Source of the DNA: Planctomycetota bacterium
GTDB lineage: Bacteria > Planctomycetota > Phycisphaerae > SM23-33
Assembly (NCBI GenBank): GCA_026693065.1
Contig: JAPLNA010000227.1
Coordinates: 6,985 to 45,065 of the forward strand
DNA length: 38,081 bases
Reading direction: 5' to 3'
Of the stretch, positions 1 to 9,009 are shown in pieces. The notes under the pieces are model-generated. The model saw only the letters and a list, made by a program, of their open reading frames with translations, searched no databases and was not told the DNA's origin. A program made the translations under genes and the position numbers. Within the stretch, counting starts at the first letter, position 1, and every line of letters starts with the position of its first letter.

Positions 1-189
1 GCGGCCTTTGAGGGTGACGGGCCGTATGCCTGCACCTTCACGCACGAGGACGGGCTGGCCTACTGGTTCGCCGTGACGGCCATCAACGCCGCGGGACTCG
101 AGTCGGCTCCGGGTTCACCCGTCGGACCCTTCGTCGCCCGCGCCACCGGGCCTAACCCCCCGACATTGACCATCGAGACGACCTTCTGA
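1..189 (+). CDS. Fibronectin type III-like protein, C-terminal end (partial)
   Basis: The reading frame is open from the first base and stops with TGA at 187-189, giving 62 residues of the C-terminus. The segment around YWFAVTAINAAGLES has the strand F/G pattern of a fibronectin type III domain (aromatic-x-V-T/A-A-x-N-x-x-G-x-E-S). It is followed by a short Pro/Thr-rich tail. The next gene starts one base after the stop, so the two are almost certainly co-transcribed and translationally coupled. In phage tail operons FN3 domains decorate tail, baseplate or host-contact proteins, which fits the following genes; a cellular surface protein is also possible. Everything N-terminal lies outside the window. 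Confidence 0.6.
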   Translation, partial: AAFEGDGPYACTFTHEDGLAYWFAVTAINAAGLESAPGSPVGPFVARATGPNPPTLTIETTF

Positions 190-190
190 C

Positions 191-2401
191 ATGACCACCG
201 CCAACCTACAATCCGACGGCCGGGGGGTGCGATACGTCGCGCCGACCCTGGAGGTGTATCTTCAGTCCCCCGAGGCCGCGCGAAACGGCGAGGAGCCGGC
301 CTTCTCGAGCGTGGAGGGCCTCGACGACTGGTGGACGCCGCAACGGCTTGAGTGGGGTATCAACGGCCGGACCACCACGCTGACGATGCGGCGGCAACTG
401 GGGTTCGGTCCGGGGCGCGGCGTTCAGGAGTATCCCGAGACGGCGGCGGCTCAGATCGGCCCGGCCCACCGCGTGCGGCTGGTGCAGGGGATGGCGGGAA
501 CGGGGCCGGTGGAGTTGTTTCGCGGACTCGTGGGGCGCGTCGAGATGCGGATCGAAACGGCCCCCGATCGCGAGGCCCTGGAGGTGACGGCCTACGGGCC
601 CGAGGCCAGGCTGGCGCGGACCACCATCGGAGGGGCCTGGTACAAGACCGCCGCCGCCGACGACAAGGCCCTGGCCGGTGAGTTGGTGGACGGCCAGGCC
701 ACCAGAGCAGCCACCTTTGCCACCCATCTTCCGGCGGTCTTCAATCCGTCGGGGAAGCCCAACGCCTCGGCCGATTCGCCGCTGTGGACGTTGAGCGAGA
801 GCTCGTCGTCCGGGGTGGAAGCCGCGTGCAAGGTGTTCGAAGACCCGGGACGAGTCGTCTGCATCGGCGGCCAGACGCCATGGAAGGCGACCCACTGGAC
901 GGCCTGGACGGCCCTGCGGAGCGTCGTGGAATACTGGGACAACGGCCAGACGATCTCCCTCGAGGGCACCAACTGGCAGGCGATTCGGACGCTCCTGTGC
1001 GACCGGTACGGACAAGAGTACCCTATCGAGAGCGTCAATGTGACGGGGATGGACCTGCTGGAGGCGATGCGGGCGATTCTCGGGCCGCTGGGCTTCGGTT
1101 TTGCGATCGAGCCCTGGAGCGGCGAGGACAACCGCCACCGGCTGCTGGTGTTCTCCCTGCACAAGGCCTCGGCCCTGAAGCGTCCGCCGATGGCGACGCT
1201 ACGAGTCGGCGGGCGCGTTTCCTCCGACAGTGCCGAAGGGCGGCGGGCCCAGGTGCAGCGGGTGGACTTCGTCCGCGATTACCGCGACGTCCGTAACGAG
1301 GTGCTGGTCGTGGGCGACCAGATCCGCCGCCGCGTCGTGCTGGAGTTCCACTCTGACGTCGAGGGTCGCGACCTGCACCCGGCCTGGGACGCCGCCGCGA
1401 GCGAAAACGACCTGGCCCATTACGCCGATTCCGACTGCGTCGGCGGGCAGGGCTACGGCGACTGGGCCAGTTCCGACGCCAAGGCGAGCTTTCAGTCTCG
1501 GTTCGGTCGCTGGCCCGACAAAACCAACCGGCACGTCTTCCGCACGTTCGTCTGGAACGAGGATGGCGCCTGGAGCCACGTCGTCACGGACGGCTCGGGG
1601 CGGCCGCGGATTCCCGACCTGGGCGATTACGGACTGGACGGCCAGGTCGTGCGCCGCGCCAGGCCCGTCGGGCCCTCGCTGGAGTATGCCGACCCCGACG
1701 GCGGGCAGGGCCGGACGGGCGCTTACGTCGAGATCGCTATTGACGGCGACCAGACGTCGTGGCTCCGCCTGCCCGGCGACGCCGTGCGGATCCTCCGCGA
1801 CCGAGCGGGCGTCTCCATCGTGGCCAACCCGATCGAAACGTGGTGTCCCTTCGCCGCCGCCGGCGGGAGCCTGGCCGACGACTATGGCCACTACACGTAC
1901 CTGACGCTGCTGTACAACACGTTGCGGAACGCCGGGACGAAGCTGCGGCTGCGTCTGACGGGCTCGATCGCGTGCGATGAGTGCGTGACGGGCCTGGCCG
2001 AACGATCTGACCAGAGCCCCTGGCCCCTGCGGTCGCGAAGCGTGGTGTTTCTGCCCGACCGGTTCAAGCGGCGAGACGTGGCCGGCTCGCCGTTGCCCGG
2101 CTACGACGTGGCGGACGACTCCCAGGCCGCCGACGCCTACGCGCTGTGCCTGCGGGGGGCGGGGGAGAACGCCGCCGCCGGCGGGGTTCTGACGCTGCGA
2201 GGCCTTCACCGCACCTATGCCCCCGGCGACGGCGTCGACCGCACCAGCGGGCGGGCGGTGTCGCTGACGATCGACGGCACGCAGGGGGGCAAGGGCTCGT
2301 CGGCGGCGCCGATCGTGGTGGGCGTCGTGTGGCTGCTGGCGGGAGAGGCGGGCAAAACACAACTGGTACTGGACTCGCCTCGGGCGGGGAGGACGGCATG
2401 A
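191..2401 (+). CDS. Putative phage-type tail/baseplate protein (736 aa)
   Basis: A 736-residue protein with no signal peptide and no membrane segment. I do not recognise a named family with certainty. Residues ~20-150 contain a beta-rich block, including ELFRGLVGRVEMRIET and LEVTAYGPEARL. This resembles the hub domain of contractile- and siphophage tail proteins, where a measured field or curve is rotated into a local frame and followed by 'YG' segments. A DLLEAMRAILGPLGFGF segment (~280-296) resembles the short helix-strand element of gpD/gp44-type hub proteins. The C-terminal half is beta-rich and ends with a possible VSLTIDG strand. The gene starts one base after the FN3 gene and overlaps the next by ATGA (2398-2401). 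The tail role is inference from these similarities and from the downstream holin-like genes; a surface or secretion-spike protein is the main alternative. Confidence 0.45.
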   Translation: MTTANLQSDGRGVRYVAPTLEVYLQSPEAARNGEEPAFSSVEGLDDWWTPQRLEWGINGRTTTLTMRRQLGFGPGRGVQEYPETAAAQIGPAHRVRLVQGMAGTGPVELFRGLVGRVEMRIETAPDREALEVTAYGPEARLARTTIGGAWYKTAAADDKALAGELVDGQATRAATFATHLPAVFNPSGKPNASADSPLWTLSESSSSGVEAACKVFEDPGRVVCIGGQTPWKATHWTAWTALRSVVEYWDNGQTISLEGTNWQAIRTLLCDRYGQEYPIESVNVTGMDLLEAMRAILGPLGFGFAIEPWSGEDNRHRLLVFSLHKASALKRPPMATLRVGGRVSSDSAEGRRAQVQRVDFVRDYRDVRNEVLVVGDQIRRRVVLEFHSDVEGRDLHPAWDAAASENDLAHYADSDCVGGQGYGDWASSDAKASFQSRFGRWPDKTNRHVFRTFVWNEDGAWSHVVTDGSGRPRIPDLGDYGLDGQVVRRARPVGPSLEYADPDGGQGRTGAYVEIAIDGDQTSWLRLPGDAVRILRDRAGVSIVANPIETWCPFAAAGGSLADDYGHYTYLTLLYNTLRNAGTKLRLRLTGSIACDECVTGLAERSDQSPWPLRSRSVVFLPDRFKRRDVAGSPLPGYDVADDSQAADAYALCLRGAGENAAAGGVLTLRGLHRTYAPGDGVDRTSGRAVSLTIDGTQGGKGSSAAPIVVGVVWLLAGEAGKTQLVLDSPRAGRTA

Positions 2402-3204
2402 GGAACCTTCGGCAGATACAGATAGACGTCCGGCAGAGGTCGGGCGGGGCGGAGGCCGACGCCCGGGCCGCCGGCAACGCCGCCGACCAGTCCGGGCAGG
2501 CCGTCCGGCCGTTCCACTGCGGCGTCGCCCGCATCGTCAGCAACGACGGCGGCGGCGACTATACCGTCACGGAGCAGTGGCACGACGCGGGCGATCCGCC
2601 CGAGTGGATCGACGCCGCCGGGGCCGGCGTGCTGGTGAACGCCCCGGCCAGTGACTTTGCCGCCAGCACCGCCGGCCGGAACGACCAGTTGGTGTTCTTC
2701 TGGCGCCAACGCCGCGGCGGCGGGCGGATCGAGACGCTGCTGGACGTTCCGGCCGAGAACGGCCCGCTCGAACGGGTTACCGTCGCCTATCACTGGAAAG
2801 ACGACGGGACCCCCAACCCGACGGAAGACGTGGTGACCATCGACACGCGTGACTGGCGTCGGTTCTGGGTGCAGGTGATGGCCCATTACACGCACGGGGC
2901 CCCGGCGGCCATGAACGACCACGATCAGTGCCACGTCCCGACCGCCCAGGCGTCGTACTGGCACTTCTTCAAGACGGGCGAGGACTTCTCCAATACGGTC
3001 TACCCGTACTACTACGTGGCCCAGCTCTCCCCCGTGCAGGCGAAGGTGAAGCTCTACGTGGACGGGGCCGACGGCGGAAAACTGAAGCTGCTGTTCAAGA
3101 ACGAATCGGGCCTCCCGGCGGAGATGAGCTTCTACGCCGACATCGACATCTACCGGACGGGCACGCCCACCGGCGGGTACGAGACGGTCGGGGACAATCA
3201 CTGA
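2398..3204 (+). CDS. Unknown structural-like protein downstream of tail gene (268 aa)
   Basis: The start chosen is ATG 2398, which overlaps the upstream stop in an ATGA tetranucleotide, a classic sign of translational coupling. Upstream extensions of the frame run inside the preceding gene and are not needed. The protein has 268 residues, no signal peptide and no membrane helix. The first ~40 residues are Arg/Ala/Gln-rich and probably helical. The rest is beta-rich with many aromatic residues, including a conspicuous YPYYYVAQLSP segment and a C-terminal MSFYADIDIYRTGTPTGGY strand region. I recognise no enzyme motif. The composition and position fit a tail fibre, adhesin or capsid-decoration protein, but this is inferred from context only. 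Confidence 0.5.
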   Translation: MRNLRQIQIDVRQRSGGAEADARAAGNAADQSGQAVRPFHCGVARIVSNDGGGDYTVTEQWHDAGDPPEWIDAAGAGVLVNAPASDFAASTAGRNDQLVFFWRQRRGGGRIETLLDVPAENGPLERVTVAYHWKDDGTPNPTEDVVTIDTRDWRRFWVQVMAHYTHGAPAAMNDHDQCHVPTAQASYWHFFKTGEDFSNTVYPYYYVAQLSPVQAKVKLYVDGADGGKLKLLFKNESGLPAEMSFYADIDIYRTGTPTGGYETVGDNH

Positions 3205-3232
3205 TCAGCGAACGGGACGGAGGAGACATCGG

Positions 3233-3493
3233 ATGTGCCAAGGCATCGAAGACATGAGGCCCGACTGCGCGCGGGCGTTCGGGGAGATCACCGTGACGCA
3301 GCAATCGCACGGGGAGATCCTGCACCGGATCGACGCGGCGGTCAACGGCAACGGCAAGCCGGGGCTGGAGCGGCGCGTCGTGGACCTGGAGGCCCTCCGC
3401 GCGCAGCAGGCCCACGCCGCGATGCGCCGCGCCGTCATCGGAGCGGCCCTCTCAATCATCGCGAAGATCTTGCTGGATTGGTTCCAGCACTAA
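3233..3493 (+). CDS. Small single-TM protein, XhlA/holin-like (86 aa)
   Basis: ATG 3233 is preceded by a strong GGAGGAG ribosome site (around 3219-3225). The 86-residue protein has a charged helical N-terminal part (to about residue 60, with EITVTQQSHGEILHRID and ERRVVDLEALRAQQA). One C-terminal hydrophobic helix follows (AVIGAALSIIAKILLDWF) and the protein ends WFQH. An N-terminal coiled coil plus one C-terminal membrane helix is the layout of XhlA-type hemolysin/holin-associated phage proteins. It lies 28 bases after the upstream stop and 17 bases before the lipoprotein gene, inside what looks like a lysis cassette. The holin-like assignment is inference; only the topology is seen. Confidence 0.5.
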   Translation: MCQGIEDMRPDCARAFGEITVTQQSHGEILHRIDAAVNGNGKPGLERRVVDLEALRAQQAHAAMRRAVIGAALSIIAKILLDWFQH

Positions 3494-3510
3494 CCCATGG
3501 GAGAAACAAG

Positions 3511-3816
3511 ATGAGACGACGAATCGTGCTGTTGTGTTCCCTGTTGGTCCTGTTGGCGGCCTTGAGCGTGGCCGGCTGCGGGAACGTGTACGTGCAGGGC
3601 GAGGCCCGCACGGCCGTGGAGACCTCGGCGCTGGACGCCTACCTGGCCAGTCAGAAGGCCTCGGCGGACGCGTGCACCCCGGCCTGGGGCAAGGCGTACC
3701 TCGAGGAGAACTTCCGCCAGTGGCGGTACTTCGCCCGGGCCGCCCGCAAGGACGCCAACTGGGGGCCCAAGCTGCTCGGTGAAGTGCAGGCCCAGGGACA
3801 GGAGGCCGCCAAGTGA
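3511..3816 (+). CDS. Small lipoprotein, possible spanin-like (101 aa)
   Basis: ATG 3511 follows a GGGAGAA ribosome site. The N-terminus is a typical lipoprotein signal: Met-Arg-Arg-Arg, a Leu-rich hydrophobic core, and a lipobox LSVAGC with the lipidated Cys at about residue 23. The mature part is ~78 residues and helical, with the segment AYLEENFRQWRYFARAARKD. It should be anchored at the periplasmic face of a membrane. A short lipoprotein beside holin-like genes recalls the Rz1 outer-membrane spanin of phage lysis cassettes. However, it lacks the Pro-rich character of Rz1, so the role is only suggested by context. Its stop codon overlaps the GTG start of the next gene (GTGA at 3813-3816). 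Confidence 0.5.
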   Translation: MRRRIVLLCSLLVLLAALSVAGCGNVYVQGEARTAVETSALDAYLASQKASADACTPAWGKAYLEENFRQWRYFARAARKDANWGPKLLGEVQAQGQEAAK

Positions 3817-4169
3817 CGACACTCGAGACCCTCAACGAGCAGATCACCAAACTGCTGGCCCTGGTGCCCGAGAGCCAGCGCGAGGCCGCCGCGGCCCTGC
3901 TGGTGCAGTATGGCCCGCGGTTCTTCGAGCTGGCCAAGGAAGACGCCCTCCAGTACCTGCGCCGCCTGATGGCCGGCGACCTGGACGTCGTCCTCGAACT
4001 GGATGCCCAGCTCTCTGACGATCAGTTCATCGCCAAGGTCAAGGCCAACTCCGCCCGCTGGGAGGCCGTCGCCAACTACAACCTCGTCCGCGAGAACCTC
4101 AAGAACGAGGTGCTGCTGAAAATGGCCCCCGTGCTGCTGAGCGTCCTGGCGGCCGTGGTGGGGCTTTAG
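3813..4169 (+). CDS. C-tail-anchored small protein of the phage-like module (118 aa)
   Basis: The GTG start at 3813 overlaps the stop of the lipoprotein gene (GTGA), so translation is coupled. The 118-residue product is mostly helical and acidic (TLETLNEQITKLLALVPESQ, then LQYLRRLMAGDLDVVLELD). It ends in one hydrophobic helix, LLKMAPVLLSVLAAVVGL, so a cytoplasmic body with a C-terminal membrane anchor is likely. I do not recognise a family. Its place between the lipoprotein and the next holin-like gene suggests a part in the same envelope-disrupting or envelope-assembly function. A GC-rich hairpin (4195-4213) lies between it and the next gene. Confidence 0.5.
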   Translation: MTTLETLNEQITKLLALVPESQREAAAALLVQYGPRFFELAKEDALQYLRRLMAGDLDVVLELDAQLSDDQFIAKVKANSARWEAVANYNLVRENLKNEVLLKMAPVLLSVLAAVVGL

Positions 4170-4194
4170 CGGGCCACGGACAAATGGCGGCAAG

Positions 4195-4213
4195 CCCCCG
4201 GCGCCGCCGGGGG
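4195..4213 (+). other. GC-rich hairpin between small membrane genes
   Basis: CCCCCGGC, a 3-base loop, then GCCGGGGG gives a perfect 8-bp stem. There is no T-run after it, so it is unlikely to be a classical intrinsic terminator. It could attenuate or stabilise the mRNA ahead of the 4258 gene. Confidence 0.5.
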
Positions 4214-4257
4214 ATTCCGGCGATCAAACACTGGACGGACATACAACAGGAGTACGC

Positions 4258-4455
4258 ATGATGGAGAAGATTCGGGAGTTCCTCAAGGGCAAGAAGACAT
4301 ACCTCACGGCGGCGATCGGCCTGGCCAGCGCCCTGGCGGCCTGGGCCGACGGGCAAATCTCCGGCACGGGCCTGCTGGCCTCGTTCTGGGCGGCCGCCCA
4401 GGCCTGCTTCCTCCGCGCCGGCCTGGCCAACGAAATCGCCAAGAGCCAGGACTGA
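4258..4455 (+). CDS. Phage holin-like small membrane protein (65 aa)
   Basis: Tandem ATG codons lie at 4258 and 4261, behind an ACAGGAG ribosome site at about 4245-4251. The protein has 65 residues. A basic N-terminus (MEKIREFLKGKKTYLTA) is followed by two hydrophobic stretches separated by a short polar turn (ADGQISG), and by a FLRAGLANEI end. The 'GKKTYLTAAIGLASAL...FLRAGLA' plan is shared by many small phage-encoded proteins annotated as putative holins. These form the pore that releases the endolysin or collapses the membrane potential. No endolysin gene is next to it in this window. The holin call rests on topology and pattern, and on the tail-like genes upstream. Confidence 0.55.
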   Translation: MMEKIREFLKGKKTYLTAAIGLASALAAWADGQISGTGLLASFWAAAQACFLRAGLANEIAKSQD

Positions 4456-4464
4456 TCACGCTGC

Positions 4465-4520
4465 CCGGCCGCCGGGGTCGTCGCCGTGCATGGCGGCGAT
4501 CTTGGCGGCCGGCGGCTTTT
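4465..4520 (+). terminator. Terminator-like hairpin closing the phage-like module
   Basis: CCGGCCGCC (4465-4473) pairs with GGCGGCCGG (4504-4512). A second inner stem (TCGTCGCC with GGCGGCGA, one G-T pair) lies between them. The outer arm is followed within four bases by TTTT (4517-4520). It separates the 65-aa gene from the glycogen phosphorylase gene. Confidence 0.5.
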
Positions 4521-4545
4521 GTGGGCGTGTGGAATCCCCAGGCGG

Positions 4546-4551
4546 TATACT
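4546..4551 (+). promoter_or_regulatory. Possible -10 element of the phosphorylase gene
   Basis: TATACT matches the sigma-70 -10 consensus at five of six positions and lies about 40 bases before the GTG 4593 start. No good -35 is found at the right distance, so this is a weak call. Confidence 0.3.
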
Positions 4552-4592
4552 TCCATGGCGGCGGACGGTTATCCGCGGATAAGGAGATGCCC

Positions 4593-6728
<2,136 letters not shown>

Positions 6729-6744
6729 CCCCCACCGGCCGGGG

Positions 6745-9009
6745 CTACTTCTGCACGATCACCGGAATGCTCTGGTAGGCGACGTTCCCGTAGGCGTCCC
6801 GCACGCGGACGGTGACCTGGTGGGCGCCGGCGGGGAGGTCCTTGAGCATGAAGGCGAACTCCTCGGCCTGGTCGTCGCAGAGCCCGTCGGCCGGCAGCAC
6901 GGCTACCCAGGATTCCTGGCTGTCGAGGTTGCGGTAGATCGACGTGATGCGGCTGAGGGCGTCGCGGGCGGAGCCGGATACCGTCACGGTCGTTCCTTCG
7001 ATGCGGGCGACCAGTCGAGAGACCACGGGCGGGGTGTGGTCCACCGTCGTCGCCAGCGGAGCGCACATGCTCTGGATCGCCTGCTCAGGCGTGTTGGAGG
7101 CCTTGTCCGAGGCCGTTACCCGAAGCTCGTACGAACCGTCGGCCACCGTCAGCGTGTTCCACGCGTACATGGGCGCGGCGACGTCCTTGGCCAGTTCGAT
7201 CCACTTGGCCGAGTCGGCGGGGCGATACTCGAAGCGATAGAGCAGCGTGTCGCCGTTGGGGTCCACCGCCTGCACGTGGATGACGCGGAACACTTTTCGC
7301 CCGGCGGCTTTGATGCCCTCGCGGTCGCTCTCATCGGCGGCGGCCGCGGGAGTCACCGTGGCCGAGGAGATCACCGGGGGCAGGTTGCCCACCTGTGAGA
7401 CCAGCGAGACGCTCCGCACGATCGGGCTTGCGCCTTGGGGGGAGGGCGAGAGTGTCAGGCGGTACTGCAGGAACCGCCCGGCGGGGCTGGTGACTTTATG
7501 GAACCGCCCGTCGAGGGCGGCGGGGGCCGTCCAGGGGCTCCAGGCCTTCTCGTCGGGCGTCTGGATGTTGCCGCTGCGGGTGGCGACGGTCAGTCGGGCG
7601 CCGCCGGGCAGGGCGGCCTCGAGTTGGATGGAGCCCCAGCGAGCGACCTGCCCGGCGTCGACGGCCTTGCAGGTGAACGTGCCGGTGGGGGCGACCTTGC
7701 GGGCCAGGACGGCCAGCGAGCCGGGGTTGGCCGTGGCGAAGACGACGCCGCCGTCGGGGCGGGGCAGCAGGGCGGTGATCCGCTTGGCTTCCACGCTGGC
7801 CAGTTGGACGCAACGGTCGCCGGCGGTCGAGACGCTGAGAATCCTGCCCTCGTTACCGGCGCCCAGGATCAACTGGTCGTCCACCAGGGCCATGCACAGA
7901 AAGTTCACTCCTCTCCGGATGACGGTGCGGACGAGCCCGTCGGGGTCAATGCAGTACACGGCGTTGCCTTGCCCGGCCGGGGGCACGACGGGGCCGGCGG
8001 AGGCGGAGGCGGCGTCTTTGGCGAGGCTGGGATCCTGGGTGGTGCTATCGGCGGCGGCCTCCGAGCCGGAAGCCCCGCCGGTGGCGGCTGCCTCTTCGGA
8101 AGGTGTGGGCCGGGTGGCCGACGCGGAATCCCCCGAGGGCGGGGCCGGGGACGGTTCGGGGGCTTCGGCCGGCTTGGACGCCGGCGCCGGGGCCGTCAGA
8201 GCCACGGGCGATGAGGCGGCCTTGGGGGCGGTGACGGGTGGTTCGCCGATGGCCCCGGCCGTCGCGGCGTAGATCTCGCCCTTGGGGCCTATCTGAAGGC
8301 TCGTGATCTCCGGCTCGGTGGCGTCGAAGAGCACGCGGCCGGTCTTGGCGGCCGGATCGATCTGAAGGATCAACCCGTTCTTGTCCGTGCCGGCGTAGAG
8401 CTTGCCCTCGTGCAGGGCGAGGCAGCGGAGGTTGTCGGCGAGGTCCTTGCCGGCCTGGTAGATCACGTCGGCTTTTCCACCCGGGGCGATGAGGAAGCAT
8501 CGGGCCTGCGGGCCTGTGGCGGCGTAGAGGGCCCCGCCGGGGGCCGGCAGGAGAGCCCAGACGTATTTCACGGAGGCGTCCGCCCAGATCGTCTCGACCT
8601 GCCCGGTCTTCCGGTCGATGCTGAAGACTCCCGCGCCCGCCCCGCCCGTGCCGGCCAGGAGTTTCTCGCCCTGGGCTCGCAACGCGGTGACGATGGCGCC
8701 GGGCAGCTTGGCGAAGACTTCGGTCTTTCCGCCGGCCCGGCGGAAGACGCGGGCGGAGAGCCCGTCGCCGGCGTAGAGTTCGTCCCCGGCGGCGGCGACC
8801 GCCGAGACGACGGTCGGGGCCTGGGCGGAGGGCACGAGGATCTCCACCGCGCCGGCCAGCCGCAACTCGCCCATGTTGGAGACGGCGACGGATGAGAGTT
8901 CGCCGGCGGCGAACTCGGCCTCGGTGTCGTGCACCGTGGTCACGGGGGCGACGGCGGCGGCGAGAGCAGCCGTCAGGAGTACGGCGAGGGCCGGGACGAA
9001 TTTCCTCAT
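6745..9009 (-). CDS. Secreted beta-propeller protein with C-terminal Ig-like region (754 aa)
   Basis: A signal peptide (residues ~1-20, MRKF then an Ala/Leu-rich core) points to export. Residues ~40-250 carry repeated blade-like segments such as GDELYAGDGLSARVFR, LLAGTGGAGAGVFSID, LYAATGPQARCFLI and LYAGTDKNGLILQID. These are typical of WD40/NHL-type beta-propellers. A Pro/Ala/Ser/Thr-rich linker (~260-345) with a TRP tripeptide separates them from more propeller blades. A C-terminal beta region follows with LLYRFEYRPADSAKWIEL and GSYELRVTASDKASNTPEQA, resembling Ig/cadherin-like or two-component-sensor propeller 'Y_Y_Y' folds. Its ATG overlaps the stop of the S55 protease homologue (9006-9009), so both are made from one transcript. 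The substrate or ligand is unknown. Confidence 0.75.
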   Translation of the reverse strand: MRKFVPALAVLLTAALAAAVAPVTTVHDTEAEFAAGELSSVAVSNMGELRLAGAVEILVPSAQAPTVVSAVAAAGDELYAGDGLSARVFRRAGGKTEVFAKLPGAIVTALRAQGEKLLAGTGGAGAGVFSIDRKTGQVETIWADASVKYVWALLPAPGGALYAATGPQARCFLIAPGGKADVIYQAGKDLADNLRCLALHEGKLYAGTDKNGLILQIDPAAKTGRVLFDATEPEITSLQIGPKGEIYAATAGAIGEPPVTAPKAASSPVALTAPAPASKPAEAPEPSPAPPSGDSASATRPTPSEEAAATGGASGSEAAADSTTQDPSLAKDAASASAGPVVPPAGQGNAVYCIDPDGLVRTVIRRGVNFLCMALVDDQLILGAGNEGRILSVSTAGDRCVQLASVEAKRITALLPRPDGGVVFATANPGSLAVLARKVAPTGTFTCKAVDAGQVARWGSIQLEAALPGGARLTVATRSGNIQTPDEKAWSPWTAPAALDGRFHKVTSPAGRFLQYRLTLSPSPQGASPIVRSVSLVSQVGNLPPVISSATVTPAAAADESDREGIKAAGRKVFRVIHVQAVDPNGDTLLYRFEYRPADSAKWIELAKDVAAPMYAWNTLTVADGSYELRVTASDKASNTPEQAIQSMCAPLATTVDHTPPVVSRLVARIEGTTVTVSGSARDALSRITSIYRNLDSQESWVAVLPADGLCDDQAEEFAFMLKDLPAGAHQVTVRVRDAYGNVAYQSIPVIVQK

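Noticed and set aside
4521-4592. Longer start (GTG 4521) or ATG 4587 for glycogen phosphorylase
   Set aside because: The extra residues overlap a terminator and promoter-like region, and ATG 4587 touches the ribosome site. GTG 4593 has correct spacing.
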